Assembly: GCA_012184525.1 (NCBI GenBank)
Contig: WOFQ01000062.1
Location: 124,001-188,000, forward strand
Length of the DNA stretch: 64,000 bases
DNA from: Xenoacremonium recifei
Taxonomy: Eukaryota > Ascomycota > Sordariomycetes > Hypocreales > Nectriaceae
Direction: 5' to 3'
The notes beneath the pieces were generated by a model. That model was not told where the DNA came from, did no database searches, and worked only from the letters and a program-made list of their open reading frames with translations. Of the stretch, positions 21,535-32,497 are shown piece after piece (the first letter of the stretch is position 1; each line of letters begins with the position of its first letter). Made by a program: the position numbers and the translations under genes.

Positions 21535-23641
21535 GTTGACACCCTTTCAAGGCTCTCGCTTTCGCGGGATGAAGGACATGGGTCATGGGTTCTAAGGACA
21601 ATGCTTCGCCCGTAGATGATCGGCGTCCAGCCTTCTCTTTCCTTGTATTCTGGTCAGGCTGGTGTTGCGATATGGAATGGGCTGGGATGCGCGCGTTCTA
21701 TTTTCTTTTATTGCACTGTTGTCGGAATTTCCACCAGACAGGGTTTTGCTATGGTGTTCTCGTCTTCTAGATGGTAACCTGGGCGGACCTAGGGACTGAG
21801 GGACCATGACGACGAAACGAGACATATGTAAAGTACTGCAATCAACATGAAGTTTGCTGCCGATTCTTGACGCCTGTAACTTCGTTGATGAGAGAATATA
21901 AGGTTGAATGAGACGAGATGAGATGAGCATGATACACAGTACCTGGGCAAGGCAGCAACTTTTTCCGGTAGTGGTGCCAGAACCCACAGAGTTGAGATGG
22001 AGTGAGCTGATGCCTGGCCGCACGGGACAGGAGCCACCAAGATGAAGCACGCCAGCCTTGTAACAAAGAATGAGGCAAGCGCGATCCAGGCGAGTGCGGC
22101 AAGCCCGAGGTGAGGAAGGAGGTGCTGGTTGGAGCTTCCTCGGTGAAGCTCGGTGAGTACCTAATCATTGGAGCCTGAGGATGCGACCGAAGGAAGGGGG
22201 GCAGGAGCGTGACGGGAGGTGGGCGGCAGGGAAGCCTGACGAGCTGCCGCATTTTCTGTGTCTCATCCCAACTACACCACATCCCTCTTCCCCCTTCTGC
22301 ATTCGCTCCCAACTCACACAACGCCCAACCTCGACGCTTGTGATGGTGACGGCGACGGTCACATCGCCCAAGGCTTGTCTGCATCCGACAGGTCGACTCG
22401 CAGCTCCGCATCTCCAAGCTAGCCAAATCGTGGGGTGCGTCTGGTCTTATACGTCCGTCGCCCTGTCGCGGCCCGGAAAAAGAAACGGTCGGCTGAGGTT
22501 TGTGGCCCTTTCTCCGCGCTCGTTCATCCTCGCAAGGTCGAGGCAAATCGAGGCACAGCATCCGGGGTGCTTGCCGTGATGGGCGTCGGCTGCACATCAC
22601 ATCACGAGGAGGTCACAAACCACGGCAGGACGGATACGACGACAGACGGCGGCCTTTTGAATGGCCATGGCCGTGCTACTCGAGCGAGCTCGCCCACTGC
22701 GGATGTACGCCCAGGACCGCCGCCATCGAAACACGTTGCACCGTCGTTGCGAGTGGAGAGACGCTAGAAAGTCGTCGGCGCTGCATCCCATCCCTCCATC
22801 TGCACCTGCGAGTGCCACTTCCCGGATCTAGTCCAGTCGTGGATCGAGGCGGTTGGTTGGCGTTATGTCGCCAGACGCTTGCTTTCGTGGCAGCTCCTGA
22901 GAAGTTCGCTGGGCTGCGTTGTGCCATCGGAGCTGACAGACACCAAGCCCTCCGTGTGTTCTTTGGCCGACTCGAGCGAGTCGCCGTCAAGCGGACTCGC
23001 GAGGAGGCCCGCGCTTGATCATCAGGTGGTCCAGAAGTCTGGATCTGGTATTAGCTCAGTCCGACGAGACGATTCCCCAAGAGCCGCCAACATTACGTGC
23101 AGCGTTCTTATGGGCTCACCCAGGGAGCGCGATAAGAACCGTGCACCCCGACACATCAGGTGAAGCCACTGGTATGGGTACGCTGGTAGGATTGCGAGTC
23201 TCCCAGTGGTGTTGACGGGCACTGCACTGGATCGGATCAGCCGTTGTCGAGGCCTGCCACTGGGTCGTCTCCCCCCTTCAACTTACCAAGCGGTCTTTTT
23301 TGTCTTTAGACACCATATCCAATCTCTCTGTGGCAACGCCTTGTCGTCCATTGCCACATCCTTTCTTTATAATTGCTGTGCTTTTGTCATCTTGCTGCTA
23401 TCGGCCATCGTAACTTGCTTCACCGACCGACACCTGCTCGAAGAGCCTCAACGCACTGGGCACCATCGAACGAGCCCACCCTACTTGCTATATACCAAAG
23501 GCGAAGCACCCTGGTGTCGACGACTGTGCGGCGAGGGATATTTGATATCCCGCCCAACAAATCCATCCATCTCTGGTGGCTTCCATCCTGTCGTGGCCTT
23601 ATAGGCCACCCCTCTTCCTGGATTACCATCGACATCGAAAT
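21535..23641. other. 2.1-kb intergenic: NHP6 3' UTR and upstream region of the next gene
   Basis: No coding signal was found. The first few hundred bases are the NHP6 3' UTR; the remainder is upstream of the ten-exon gene. Open frames of up to 172 codons occur but overlap each other on both strands and lack any recognisable protein pattern. Confidence 0.45.
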
Positions 23642-25564
23642 ATGGAACTCGAACAGACCAGCCAACTCGAATACCATCTGCTTTCCGGCTGTTGCTTGGA
23701 AGCAGATAGGGCTGATATCGTCGCGTTTCACCTCGAAGGTCTCCGGAATGCATTGACCGAACCCGTCCATCCACATCTAACGGTGACTATCGAGGAGATC
23801 CGAATCGCGAGTCAATTGCTCCGTGAACTGGCCGATCACTCGCAAGTTCACTTCTCCCGTGTGCCTGTCGTGCTCGACTATCTCAACCTCGTTCTACCCT
23901 GTCTGTCTCGGTCTTTGAGGGACATCACGTCCCACTATGAAGACACGACTCTGTCGAAGGAGAACCGATGGCGGAAGATGTACCATGCAATGACGGATGA
24001 AGCGGGCGGACTCCTTCTTCCGCAACGATTCCTTCTGTACAATCACTTCTTGACCATGCTACGGGAACTGTTGACTAGGTTAGAAAGGAACTTATCAGTC
24101 CTGGAAATCTTTGCTAACCCTTGAAGATCACCCAACTTCGACTTCAACTCCATGGAGAGTGCTCGACTCCAGCTGATGCAATTACGTGAAGCGAGGGGAA
24201 TACGTATGTTTCATCCTTGACGTGGAAATTCCAGCATTAACAAGCATAGCACCGCCACCCATCCGCGTTGGACCGGTTATCCGACCAGACACTTTCGTCG
24301 ATGATGCTGCTGGCCTTAGTTCTGTAGGTGGCTGCTCCGATCCATACCAAGTTACAACTAACCCGAGTTAAAGGCGAGCCATTGGGCAGAACAGATTTTC
24401 TCTTTGCCCTTGCCTTCCCGAACTCCGTTGAAGCACCAGCGCGCGTACGAAATTCCCTCTATTGCATGCCACGAACGCAACTAACGATGCCATTCAGGTC
24501 AAAATCTTTCGGTCCGCATCTTCCTTGGGGGCACATTAGAATGCCAAGCGATGCTAGGGTTCTCTTCATGCGGTATGGCAATGCTTTCTTCAAAGAATTG
24601 ATCTTTACTAACGAGCATAGTCCTTTCAATGACCAGCAGATATCTCTGATAGTCTACCTGAGCGCTCGAGATAGATGTCCATACTTCCTATTAAGAACAT
24701 ATCATCTTGGAGGCCCATGGTTTGCCTTACGCGGTGCTCACGAGCTTTGCATTGAACGTGATGGTCCATGCCTCCAGTTCAAGAGATGGAGTCCATCGGA
24801 AGGTTGTGCCAAAGTATGGGCGAGCCTCTGTTTCATGACTTGGGAAGGTGCGTAGATTGATCCATTGTTCTCTTGCATGATTCTAACAGGTTTAGAAATG
24901 GTCCTGCTCTACTGTAGCTTTCTTTCCTTCAAAGCTCGAAATACTCTGACTGTTCAGATTGCTCCTGAGGAGTTCCACCTTAAGGGAGAACGCAAGCTCT
25001 TCCAAGCGTGAGTCTACAGCCACGACTACTAATTTACCACCCAGCAACTAACTCTAACAGACGTATCTTGGACGATGGGTACCGGCACTCTCTTATCGTG
25101 TACGAGGATAGGTCTACCAAGGGCCTCCGTCTTCATGCAGCCGTCTGGGCTGGTGAGCTTCGTCAAACTCCCGTCTGGACTGCCTTTAGTAAGCGAAAGC
25201 AAGCTTGACTCCCTGAAGAGACGAATAAGCTAAACTTTACAGTCACCCACCAATCCGCATCGTCGACATGGATGAAACAAGTCTCCAAATACAAAATCCG
25301 CTTAGCAGACGTCCAGCTATACGTCTTTTGCCAGAAATACCGTCAACAGAATCAACGACGGGGAAGAGGAGGTGCCTTTGAAATTTGCTTCGTCAGTCCA
25401 GAAGGTGAGCTTCTCCCATGACTTCGAATCCACAGGGACAGTACAGGCTCACAACGACGATAATAGCTCTCAGGCGATTCCAAGAACTCTTCTCCCCTGC
25501 AACCGCCACTACGACCGAGGGAACCGTCACCACCCAGACCACCGCCACAGAAGTGCAGAACTAG
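23642..25564 (+). CDS. Conserved filamentous-fungal protein of unknown function
   Basis: Ten exons, rebuilt by hand: 23642-24078, 24127-24203, 24250-24327, 24390-24444, 24498-24572, 24621-24847, 24896-25007, 25061-25188, 25243-25404 and 25467-25564. They encode 482 aa with all phases consistent. Most introns are 46-65 nt with CTAAC branch sites. The protein starts MELEQTSQLEYHLLSGCC. Recognisable conserved blocks include RVPVVLDYLNLVLPCLSRSL, SFGPHLPWGHIRMPSDARV, a second block FQARILDDGYRHSLIVYED and ADVQLYVFCQKYRQQNQRRG; the end is Thr-rich (TATTTEGTVTTQTTATEVQN). I recall similar hypothetical proteins across Pezizomycotina, but no named domain or function. No signal peptide or membrane segment is evident. 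Confidence 0.85.
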
Positions 25565-26101
25565 GACGGCATATCCCACCAGACCTGTTTTTGAAAGTTT
25601 TATCTCCTTTTATTGTCCTCTTCCAGGTTGTTTTCAGCAAGCGAAGCGAGTTTGTGTCCATCTTCGTTATATTCTTGACCGAATTCTCTTTATCTATATT
25701 CTTCTTTAAACTCGGATTTCCGATCTGTATCTTCTTCTCCTACCGATTTTCACGACTTGACGAAGTAACGAGTTCCCTTTTGTCGATCGAGCTTGACGGG
25801 AGCCAGATTGTACGATAACCCCCCAGCGTGGGCAGACGCATTGTAACAAATGCGGAGCACACACATATTTTCCGTTGTTCTGGTTACTTGAAATGGACAT
25901 TTTCGTCGTTGTGACAAGAAAGAGAATGGTATCAATTTTCTTGCCTAAGCCCCTTTTGGCTTTTTCTGCTATTTATATTTTCGAGTGTTGATGAATAGTT
26001 TCGTTATCTTGAAGTGGAATGTGCTCGAGCTCAGAATATCATCAATATTATGCTATATTTCCTTGGAATCTTTCTGCTATCGTTCCCAGTCATGAATCAT
26101 T
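25565..26101. other. Intergenic between convergent genes
   Basis: AT-richer sequence between the 3' ends of the ten-exon gene (plus) and phosphoglucomutase (minus), presumably both 3' UTRs. Nothing else was seen. Confidence 0.5.
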
Positions 26102-28136
26102 TTAGGTCTTAACATCAGGCTCGTCTCGGCCGACATGCTCCTTGAACTTCAGCAGCTCGGTCGCAAAGTGTACCTCAGCCTTCAGGAAGTCCTGGGCATC
26201 CATGTCGTAGGTGTTGGGGTCGCTAGAGTGCTGCTCAATGTACAACCGGATGGTGGCACCCGAAGAGCCAGTGCCGGACAGGCGGACAACGATACGGCTG
26301 CCGGAAGAGAAACCGGCGTACAAGCCCTGGTTTGAGGACACGGAGCCGTCGAGGTCAGTGTATGAGAAGTTGCCAGCCTTGGTGACTGTTCGGCCTATGA
26401 GATGTGTCAGTGAGTGAAAAGAGTGCCATGAATTAAATGAGTCAAGCTTACCAGCAATCTTGCTGCCGACAAAGCCAGGGTCCGCAACCAGCTTCTGCAG
26501 CTCGCCAACAACCTTGTTCGCGCCCTCCGAGTCGACGTTCTCGTAGTCATAACGGGTGAAGAAGGTTCGTCCGTACTTGGACCAGAAATCCTTCTGGATC
26601 GCTTTGATAGAGGGGGTGGCCTCGGGGTTCTCGACACCAAGCCCAGCGATGATGTTGAGCCATGCAACGACAGCCCATAGGCCATCCTTCTCGCGGATGT
26701 GGTCGCTACCAGTACCAAAGCTCTCCTCACCACAGATGGAGAGCTTCTTGGCATCGAAAAGAGCACAGAAGAACTTCCAGCCAGTGGGGACTTCGTAGCA
26801 GTCCAGGCCTTGAGCCTTGGCCACGAGGTCAACGGCACCGCTAGTGGGCATAGAGCGGGCAAGGCCATTGACGCCATTGCGCTTGAAGTAGGGAATGAGT
26901 TGGGCATGGTGGGCGATGATGGCCAGCGAGTCACCGGGAGAGACGAAGGCATTTGCGCCGTAGATCATGTTACGGTCACCGTCGCCATCAGAGGCAGCGC
27001 CGAAGGGGATATTCTTCGCATCAACGACCTCGACAAGCGAGTGGGCGTATGTGAGGTTGGGGTCGGGATGTCCACCATTGAAGTCGGGGCTGGGAACGCA
27101 GTTCTGTGTGGCATCGGTCAATCCCAATTCCTTCTCGAAGATGGCTTTGCCGTAGGGGCCGGTGACGCCGTGGAGACCATCAAAGAGAACCTTGAAGTCG
27201 GGATGGGTGGAGAAGAACTTCTTAATGAGGTCGAAGTCGAAGATGTCCTTGAGCATGGCGACATAGTCGGCGGTGCTGTCGATGATTTCGACCTCGAGGT
27301 CGCCATAGGTCTTGGTGCCAATGGTGGAAATATCAATATCGTCGATGGCAGCAATCTTGTATGAGGTCAAGGTCTTGGAGGTCTCGAAGATCTTGTTGGT
27401 GACGGATTCGGGAGCGGGACCGCCGTTGGAGAGGTTGTACTTGATACCGAAGTCGTTGGTTGGGCCTGTGAGGGGTCGGTCAATTACACGACAAAGCAGC
27501 TGAGGAGATGGATAGACACATACCGCCAGGGTTGTGACTGGCCGTCAGGAGAATGCCTCCAGTGGCCTTGCGCAGTCGGATGACATGGCTGGCGGCCGGA
27601 GTCGACAGGATGCCGTTCTGGCCGATGAGGAGCTTCTTGACGCCGTAGGCAGCGCCAATCTTGGCAATGAGCTGGATAACTTCGGGGTTCCAGAAGCGGC
27701 CGTCGCCGCCAATGACAAGGAACGCGCCTATCACGGAAAGATCGGGTCAGATCATATCAGATCACGGATGGGAGAGTTGTAGATTGGGAGGGAAAGAAAG
27801 CGGGCGTCGGCGCCGGAAATTCCCTAGGACATAACGTACCCTCGGCACCCTCAGGGATGGAGAGCAGGATGCTGGTGACGAACGACTCGCTGTAGTGAGG
27901 CTGCTGGAAGACGGAGACCTTTTTGCGAAGCCCGGAGCTGCAGCGGGCGAGTTAGCAAGTGTTAGGAAAGCTTCAGAAAGAAGAGAGGGAGGGGCAGCGT
28001 TGGAGTTTGAGAGCGAGCGACTTTGAGGTGGGGGAATTTCCATTGGCGGCGCGGGGTTCGGCGAGGTATCATGACAGACGTACGTTCCGGGCTTCTGGTC
28101 GGTGAAGGACTTGAAGGTGACGGTTTCGACGCTCAT
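26102..28136 (-). CDS. PGM2: Phosphoglucomutase
   Basis: Five exons, 28136-28084, 27937-27840, 27727-27524, 27465-26452 and 26394-26102, encode 553 aa, the usual length. The protein starts MSVETVTFKSFTDQKPGT. The catalytic phosphoserine loop TASHNPGG (Ser about 114) sits at the exon 3/4 junction, the metal-binding loop is DGDGDRN and the sugar-binding loop is CGEESFGTG. The enzyme interconverts glucose-1-phosphate and glucose-6-phosphate in the cytosol, feeding glycogen, trehalose and UDP-glucose synthesis. The last intron (26451-26395, 57 nt) is a multiple of three and has no stop in frame, so its retention would add 19 residues. The symbol follows yeast usage. Confidence 0.97.
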
Positions 28137-28923
28137 GATGAGCTGCGGCGGCAGAGGCAAGTCAGAGCAGGTGAGGGGCAGAGGATTGACTGCTGATGAT
28201 GCCCGTGGACGAGGGCAGGCGAGGCAGCGAGCGTTGCGGGAGGAAAACAGGTTGAGATGCAAGAAGCTGGAGGGGAGAGAGAGGGAGGGGACAATTTAGT
28301 GAGTTGGGTAGCTAGCTAGCGAGAGCGTCACATTGGCTTGGGGAAGCTCCGAGCATCATGGCAGCTCTCGGGCGCGGTACTTGCCACTGCTAGGCTTTCC
28401 TTCAGCAACGTGCGTACCTTCTGACGTATGGGTCCATCCCACCTCGTTCATTCCCCTCCCCGCCTTAACTTAGCAGAGATAGCTTCAGCTTGTTGGGCAA
28501 CGATCGAGGCTTGCTTGCTTAGCGTCTGCCCAAGCCGGCGATATTGGTAGTAGAATTCCTCCAGAACGTTGACAACGAGGCTTTGGCCTTGCCGTTCTCA
28601 GCCACCACTCACTGCACCGATCATGACTGGCCCAACCAGGTCTGGCGGGAGGTCCCCCGGTCTCGGATGCGGAGGCTCTATAACATGTGTTGTTCGGGTA
28701 CGCCACACAACTTAAGTTTCATGCCAACGTGCAGGTTCCGAATATCTGGTCAGGCATCCCGACATATTGTGTGCTGCGTATCCAATGTCCCGTGAATGGA
28801 CTGATAGCCTATCGGGTCTCGTCTCATTCCCTCCCTCACAATGCGTTGCTCAGAGACAATCCTGTTAGTGGTGGTCCTGCTCCAATGAAGCTCTTTTTTT
28901 TCTTCTTTCATTCAAATTCTCTT
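28137..28923. other. Intergenic: phosphoglucomutase promoter and oligoribonuclease 3' flank
   Basis: Both neighbours are on the minus strand, so this holds the PGM promoter and 5' UTR (left) and the oligoribonuclease 3' UTR (right). No further gene was recognised. Confidence 0.5.
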
Positions 28924-29711
28924 CTATTTTTGTTTCTTCGCCTTGTTATTGTTGTTATTATTAGGCTTCTGGTCCGCAAACGTCAACTCAAAGATAACCT
29001 CCTTATAATACCGCGCCTCCTCGATGCTCTCCAGGATGTCGTCCCTCGCCTTGTGCAGGCCTCGCTTCGTCGGCACCTTGTTGACGATTCTCTTCGGACA
29101 CCACCGTCTCGCTGCTTCCTTGATCGAGCTGACGTCCAATATGCGGTGGCTCAGATGCTTCATGACCTTGCCGTATGGCTCCTTACGCAGAAACGCCCGG
29201 TCACAATGCACGCTGTTGCCGGCCAGCATGCCCACCTTTCTATCCGGGATCCAGCCGGTCACGTACTCGTACAGCGCGTCAGCTGCATCCTGTGGCGTCG
29301 TCGTTGAGGCCAGAACGGCTGCTGTGAGTCCCGAGTCTCCGTGTGTCTTGGTACACCACTCGTCCATCTCATCCATGCGAGATTGCGGAAGATGGATTAT
29401 GGCGTGGAAGCCCCCCTCGTCCAACACGTTAAGGCTGCCATCTGTAACGATACAGTAGATCTCGATGATCTCTTCCTTGTCCGGGTCCAGACCGGTCATC
29501 TGTAGGGACTAAGCGTCAGTGAGGGCATCACCACAGGACGACAAAGCAGGGGCTCTGACTCGAGGACTCGAGATGAAGGGGTGTGGCGAGCGGTCATATT
29601 CCGCTGCCGGCGTCACGCAACACGCACCTCACAGTCAATCCATACAAGTGGATCGTTACTCGACGTCTTAGGCCTATCGGCTGGCTGCTGCTCGGTGTTG
29701 ATCGAGGCCAT
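28924..29711 (-). CDS. REX2: Oligoribonuclease (REXO2/Rex2-type 3'-5' exoribonuclease)
   Basis: Two exons, 29711-29628 and 29499-28924, encode 219 aa. The DEDDh exonuclease motifs are visible: VWIDCEMTGLDP (Asp26, Glu28), GNSVHCDRAFL, ILDVSSIKEAARRW and the terminal GLHKARDDILESI supplying His and Asp. Oligoribonucleases degrade two- to five-nucleotide RNA remnants, often in mitochondria. This N-terminus (MASINTEQQPADRPK) is short and not a clear presequence, so it may be cytosolic or nuclear, or a longer transcript start may exist. The C-terminus ends in an Asn run and a basic KAKKQK. Confidence 0.92.
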
Positions 29712-30417
29712 GGCTGGGTGTGCAGGTGGCGTTCGCTGTGACTGAGATGGAGTTGATGAGAAAGATGATGAGCAAACATGGTTACTGAGGCAGGGCCATC
29801 ACTTAGCGTGCTGTGGCTTGCAGGTTCCGCCAAAACACGCCCCCCACCAAGACCCCGCTCAGCGCTGTCAGTGGACGAGATGCCTGTAAGACCAGCGCTT
29901 TCAGCCCCTAAGACCCCCTAAGGCTCCCTATAACCCACTAACGCGCTGAAACGTTGCGTGTATCCCAAATCACCGCTTTCTCATTGGCGAAGCCGCTCTC
30001 CTCCAACATCATCATCACCATCTGCCGTGGCCAGCTCCTTGCGCCGTGTACCTCCATTGGTTGTTTCTGTCCCGGATCAAGGGCTCATCTTACGTTTATT
30101 GCGTTCCCCTCCTCAGCCTGTGCCGGCTCTTCCAGCCGATACAGTCGCTACCATCGCTGCAATCGTTGGAATCCGCATCCCTCTGCCTCTTTCAGCTTCC
30201 CCTCCCTTTTGTCGTTGCCTGAAGACCTCCAGCTCAAATACGTATAAGTGCTACATGCCCAGCAAGATTATACCACCGTGTTTTATGATTAGGCAGACAT
30301 GCTGGCATCATATTCCTCATAAAGACCACAGCACATGACATCTGAAGTCCCTAAAGCAAGATCTCATTGTTAGATACACTCTCAATCCTTGAAACGTTCA
30401 CCCAACCGTTCTTCAGC
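29712..30417. promoter_or_regulatory. Divergent promoter region: oligoribonuclease / Gfo-Idh-MocA dehydrogenase
   Basis: The two start codons face away from each other across 706 bp, so both promoters are expected here. An in-frame ATG for the dehydrogenase also occurs at 30367. No TATA motif was identified with confidence. Confidence 0.45.
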
Positions 30418-32004
30418 ATGGCTGCAGTAAAGAACATGCTCTCCAACCTTACCTCCTCTACGCCCCTGACGCCCGAGCCAGAGCCTCTCCCGAAGCCAGA
30501 AATGTCGGAGCATCCCCCGCGCTTTCTCATCATCGGCGCCGGCTCACGAGGCCGCAACTATGCCAATGGCGTCGACACCGTCACCAACGGCATCGTGGCC
30601 GCCGTGGCTGAACCCATCAAGTTCAAACGCGACCTCATCGGCCAGAAGCACATCTGGCGCGACGGCACGCCTCAGGAGGGCCAGTCCTTTGCGCACTGGA
30701 GCGAGTTCGTCGAATACGAGCTTGACCGCAGAAGGCGGGCTGCCGCTGGCGAGAAAGTGCCTGAGGGTGTCGACGGTGCCTTCATCTGCGTGCTGGACGA
30801 GATGCATCGCGATGTCTTAGTCGGGCTTGCGCCGCTAGGACTGCACATCATGTGCGAGAAGCCTCTGGCCACGACACTGCAGGATTGTGTGTCCATGTAC
30901 AAGGCCATGAAGCCGCATACCCAGTCCAAGGTCTTCTCGATTGGCCATGTGCTGCGATACAGTCCTCACAACATCGTCCTCCGCAAACTGCTCGTCGAGG
31001 ATCATGTCGTCGGCGACATCTCCAGCATTGTCCACACAGAGCCCGTCGGCTGGTGGCACTTCACCCACTCCTATGTCAGGGGTAACTGGAGGAACGACAA
31101 GACGACGGCGCCCTCGCTACTAACAAAGAGTTGTCATGACATTGACCTCTTACTCTGGATCCTATGTTCCCCTGAGAAAGCCGGTCAGGGTGAGCCGCAT
31201 CTGCCCTCGACCGTCTCATCCTCAGGTGGCCTGCAGCTCTACAAGAAGAGTCGCAAACCTGCAGCCGCCGGCTCGGCAACAAACTGCATGCGGTGCCCTC
31301 TGGGAGACACGGGCTGCAAGTTCTCGGCCAAGAACATTTACTTGGGCCCCAACCTTAAGGGAGTCGGCAGTGGCAACACCGACTGGCCCGTCAGCATCGT
31401 CGTCCACGATATCGAGGATTTCACGACACAAGATGAGCGCGCAGCCATCATGACCAAGACCCTCGAGGAGGACTGGGACGCATCGACGCCCATCTCCGAG
31501 GTCCAGTCGCGCAACTGGTTCGGCCGCTGCGTCTTCGAGGCCGACAACAACGTCTGTGACGAGCAATTCGTCACAATGACCTGGCCCGAGACGTCCTCGC
31601 GTCCCGCCAAGACGGCCACCTTCCACATGGTCGCGCAGACCAAGAAGATCTGCGAGCGCTATTCACACATCTACGGCGAGCACGGCGAAGTCTACGCCGA
31701 CTCGCGCAAGATCGTCATCGAGGACTTCAACACGGGCCAGACGCGCACGCTGTACCCCAAGGTCGAGGACCTAGGCCACGGCGGCGGCGACCTAGGTCTC
31801 GTGCGCCAGTTCGTACTCGCCTGCGACAGCGTGAAGAATCATGGGTGCGCGGCGGAGACGGCGCAGAACGAGTATCTTGGGTGTACGCTGGAGGAGGTGC
31901 TGAGGAGCCATGCTATGGTGTTTGCGGCGGAGGAGGCGAGGACGACGAAGAGGGTGCTGGACTGGGAGGAGTGGTGGGAGAGAGCCGTTGCAAAGGATAT
32001 GTAA
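30418..32004 (+). CDS. Gfo/Idh/MocA-family NAD(P)-dependent oxidoreductase
   Basis: A single exon of 528 aa from the ATG at 30418 (MAAVKNMLSN); an in-frame ATG at 30367 would add 17 residues. The Rossmann motif is RFLIIGAGSRGRNYA, followed by the family signature MCEKPLATTLQDC with its EKP motif. Residues SKVFSIGHVLRYSP and KSCHDIDLLLWILC match the substrate-binding C-terminal domain. A Cys-rich insert (CMRCPLGDTGCKFSAKNIY) is typical of fungal members with an extended middle region. Members oxidise or reduce sugars and related metabolites; the substrate is not predictable here. Confidence 0.88.
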   Translation: MAAVKNMLSNLTSSTPLTPEPEPLPKPEMSEHPPRFLIIGAGSRGRNYANGVDTVTNGIVAAVAEPIKFKRDLIGQKHIWRDGTPQEGQSFAHWSEFVEYELDRRRRAAAGEKVPEGVDGAFICVLDEMHRDVLVGLAPLGLHIMCEKPLATTLQDCVSMYKAMKPHTQSKVFSIGHVLRYSPHNIVLRKLLVEDHVVGDISSIVHTEPVGWWHFTHSYVRGNWRNDKTTAPSLLTKSCHDIDLLLWILCSPEKAGQGEPHLPSTVSSSGGLQLYKKSRKPAAAGSATNCMRCPLGDTGCKFSAKNIYLGPNLKGVGSGNTDWPVSIVVHDIEDFTTQDERAAIMTKTLEEDWDASTPISEVQSRNWFGRCVFEADNNVCDEQFVTMTWPETSSRPAKTATFHMVAQTKKICERYSHIYGEHGEVYADSRKIVIEDFNTGQTRTLYPKVEDLGHGGGDLGLVRQFVLACDSVKNHGCAAETAQNEYLGCTLEEVLRSHAMVFAAEEARTTKRVLDWEEWWERAVAKDM

Positions 32005-32497
32005 TGATGGTTTCTGGATATTAGTTCGATTTGGGGGTGCATCTCCCTGGGCAGACCAGCTCATATAATTTTCACGACTGAGAACGATAAACTACAATCA
32101 TGACACACGATCTTATAAGTATCAACTCTTCACATGAAGCTCCATAGACAGGGACAAGAGGTGTCATGAGCAGTCATGATCACACAGCATGCCAGCAACG
32201 ACGCATTCAGTAATACTCCTAAGCAATATATTCTTCCATTATCATGACTGTGCTAAATACGGACCGTCCCATTAAGCCTGGGTACCCAAGTCGAGACCAC
32301 CATCGATCGATCGTCATAGTAGATGCATGAATGAATGAATGCAGGGATCAGAATGCGCTCGAAACAACGACGTATAATACAAACCCATGCAAACACCATA
32401 TTTGTCGTAGAATATTTCTGGGAAAACACACGAAACACCATGACATCCCCCGTCCTCGCCCCCGCCCCCCTTTTCTCTCTCGCGTGTAAGTCGTCGC
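32005..32497. other. Intergenic between convergent genes
   Basis: The 3' flanks of the dehydrogenase (plus) and the membrane protein (minus). A short ATGA tandem repeat (TGCATGAATGAATGAATGCA) lies near 32325-32345. No gene was seen. Confidence 0.5.

Noticed and set aside
22435..23163. Overlapping open frames of up to 172 codons between NHP6 and the ten-exon gene
   Set aside because: They overlap on both strands, have Arg/Ser/Pro-rich random composition and no recognisable domain.
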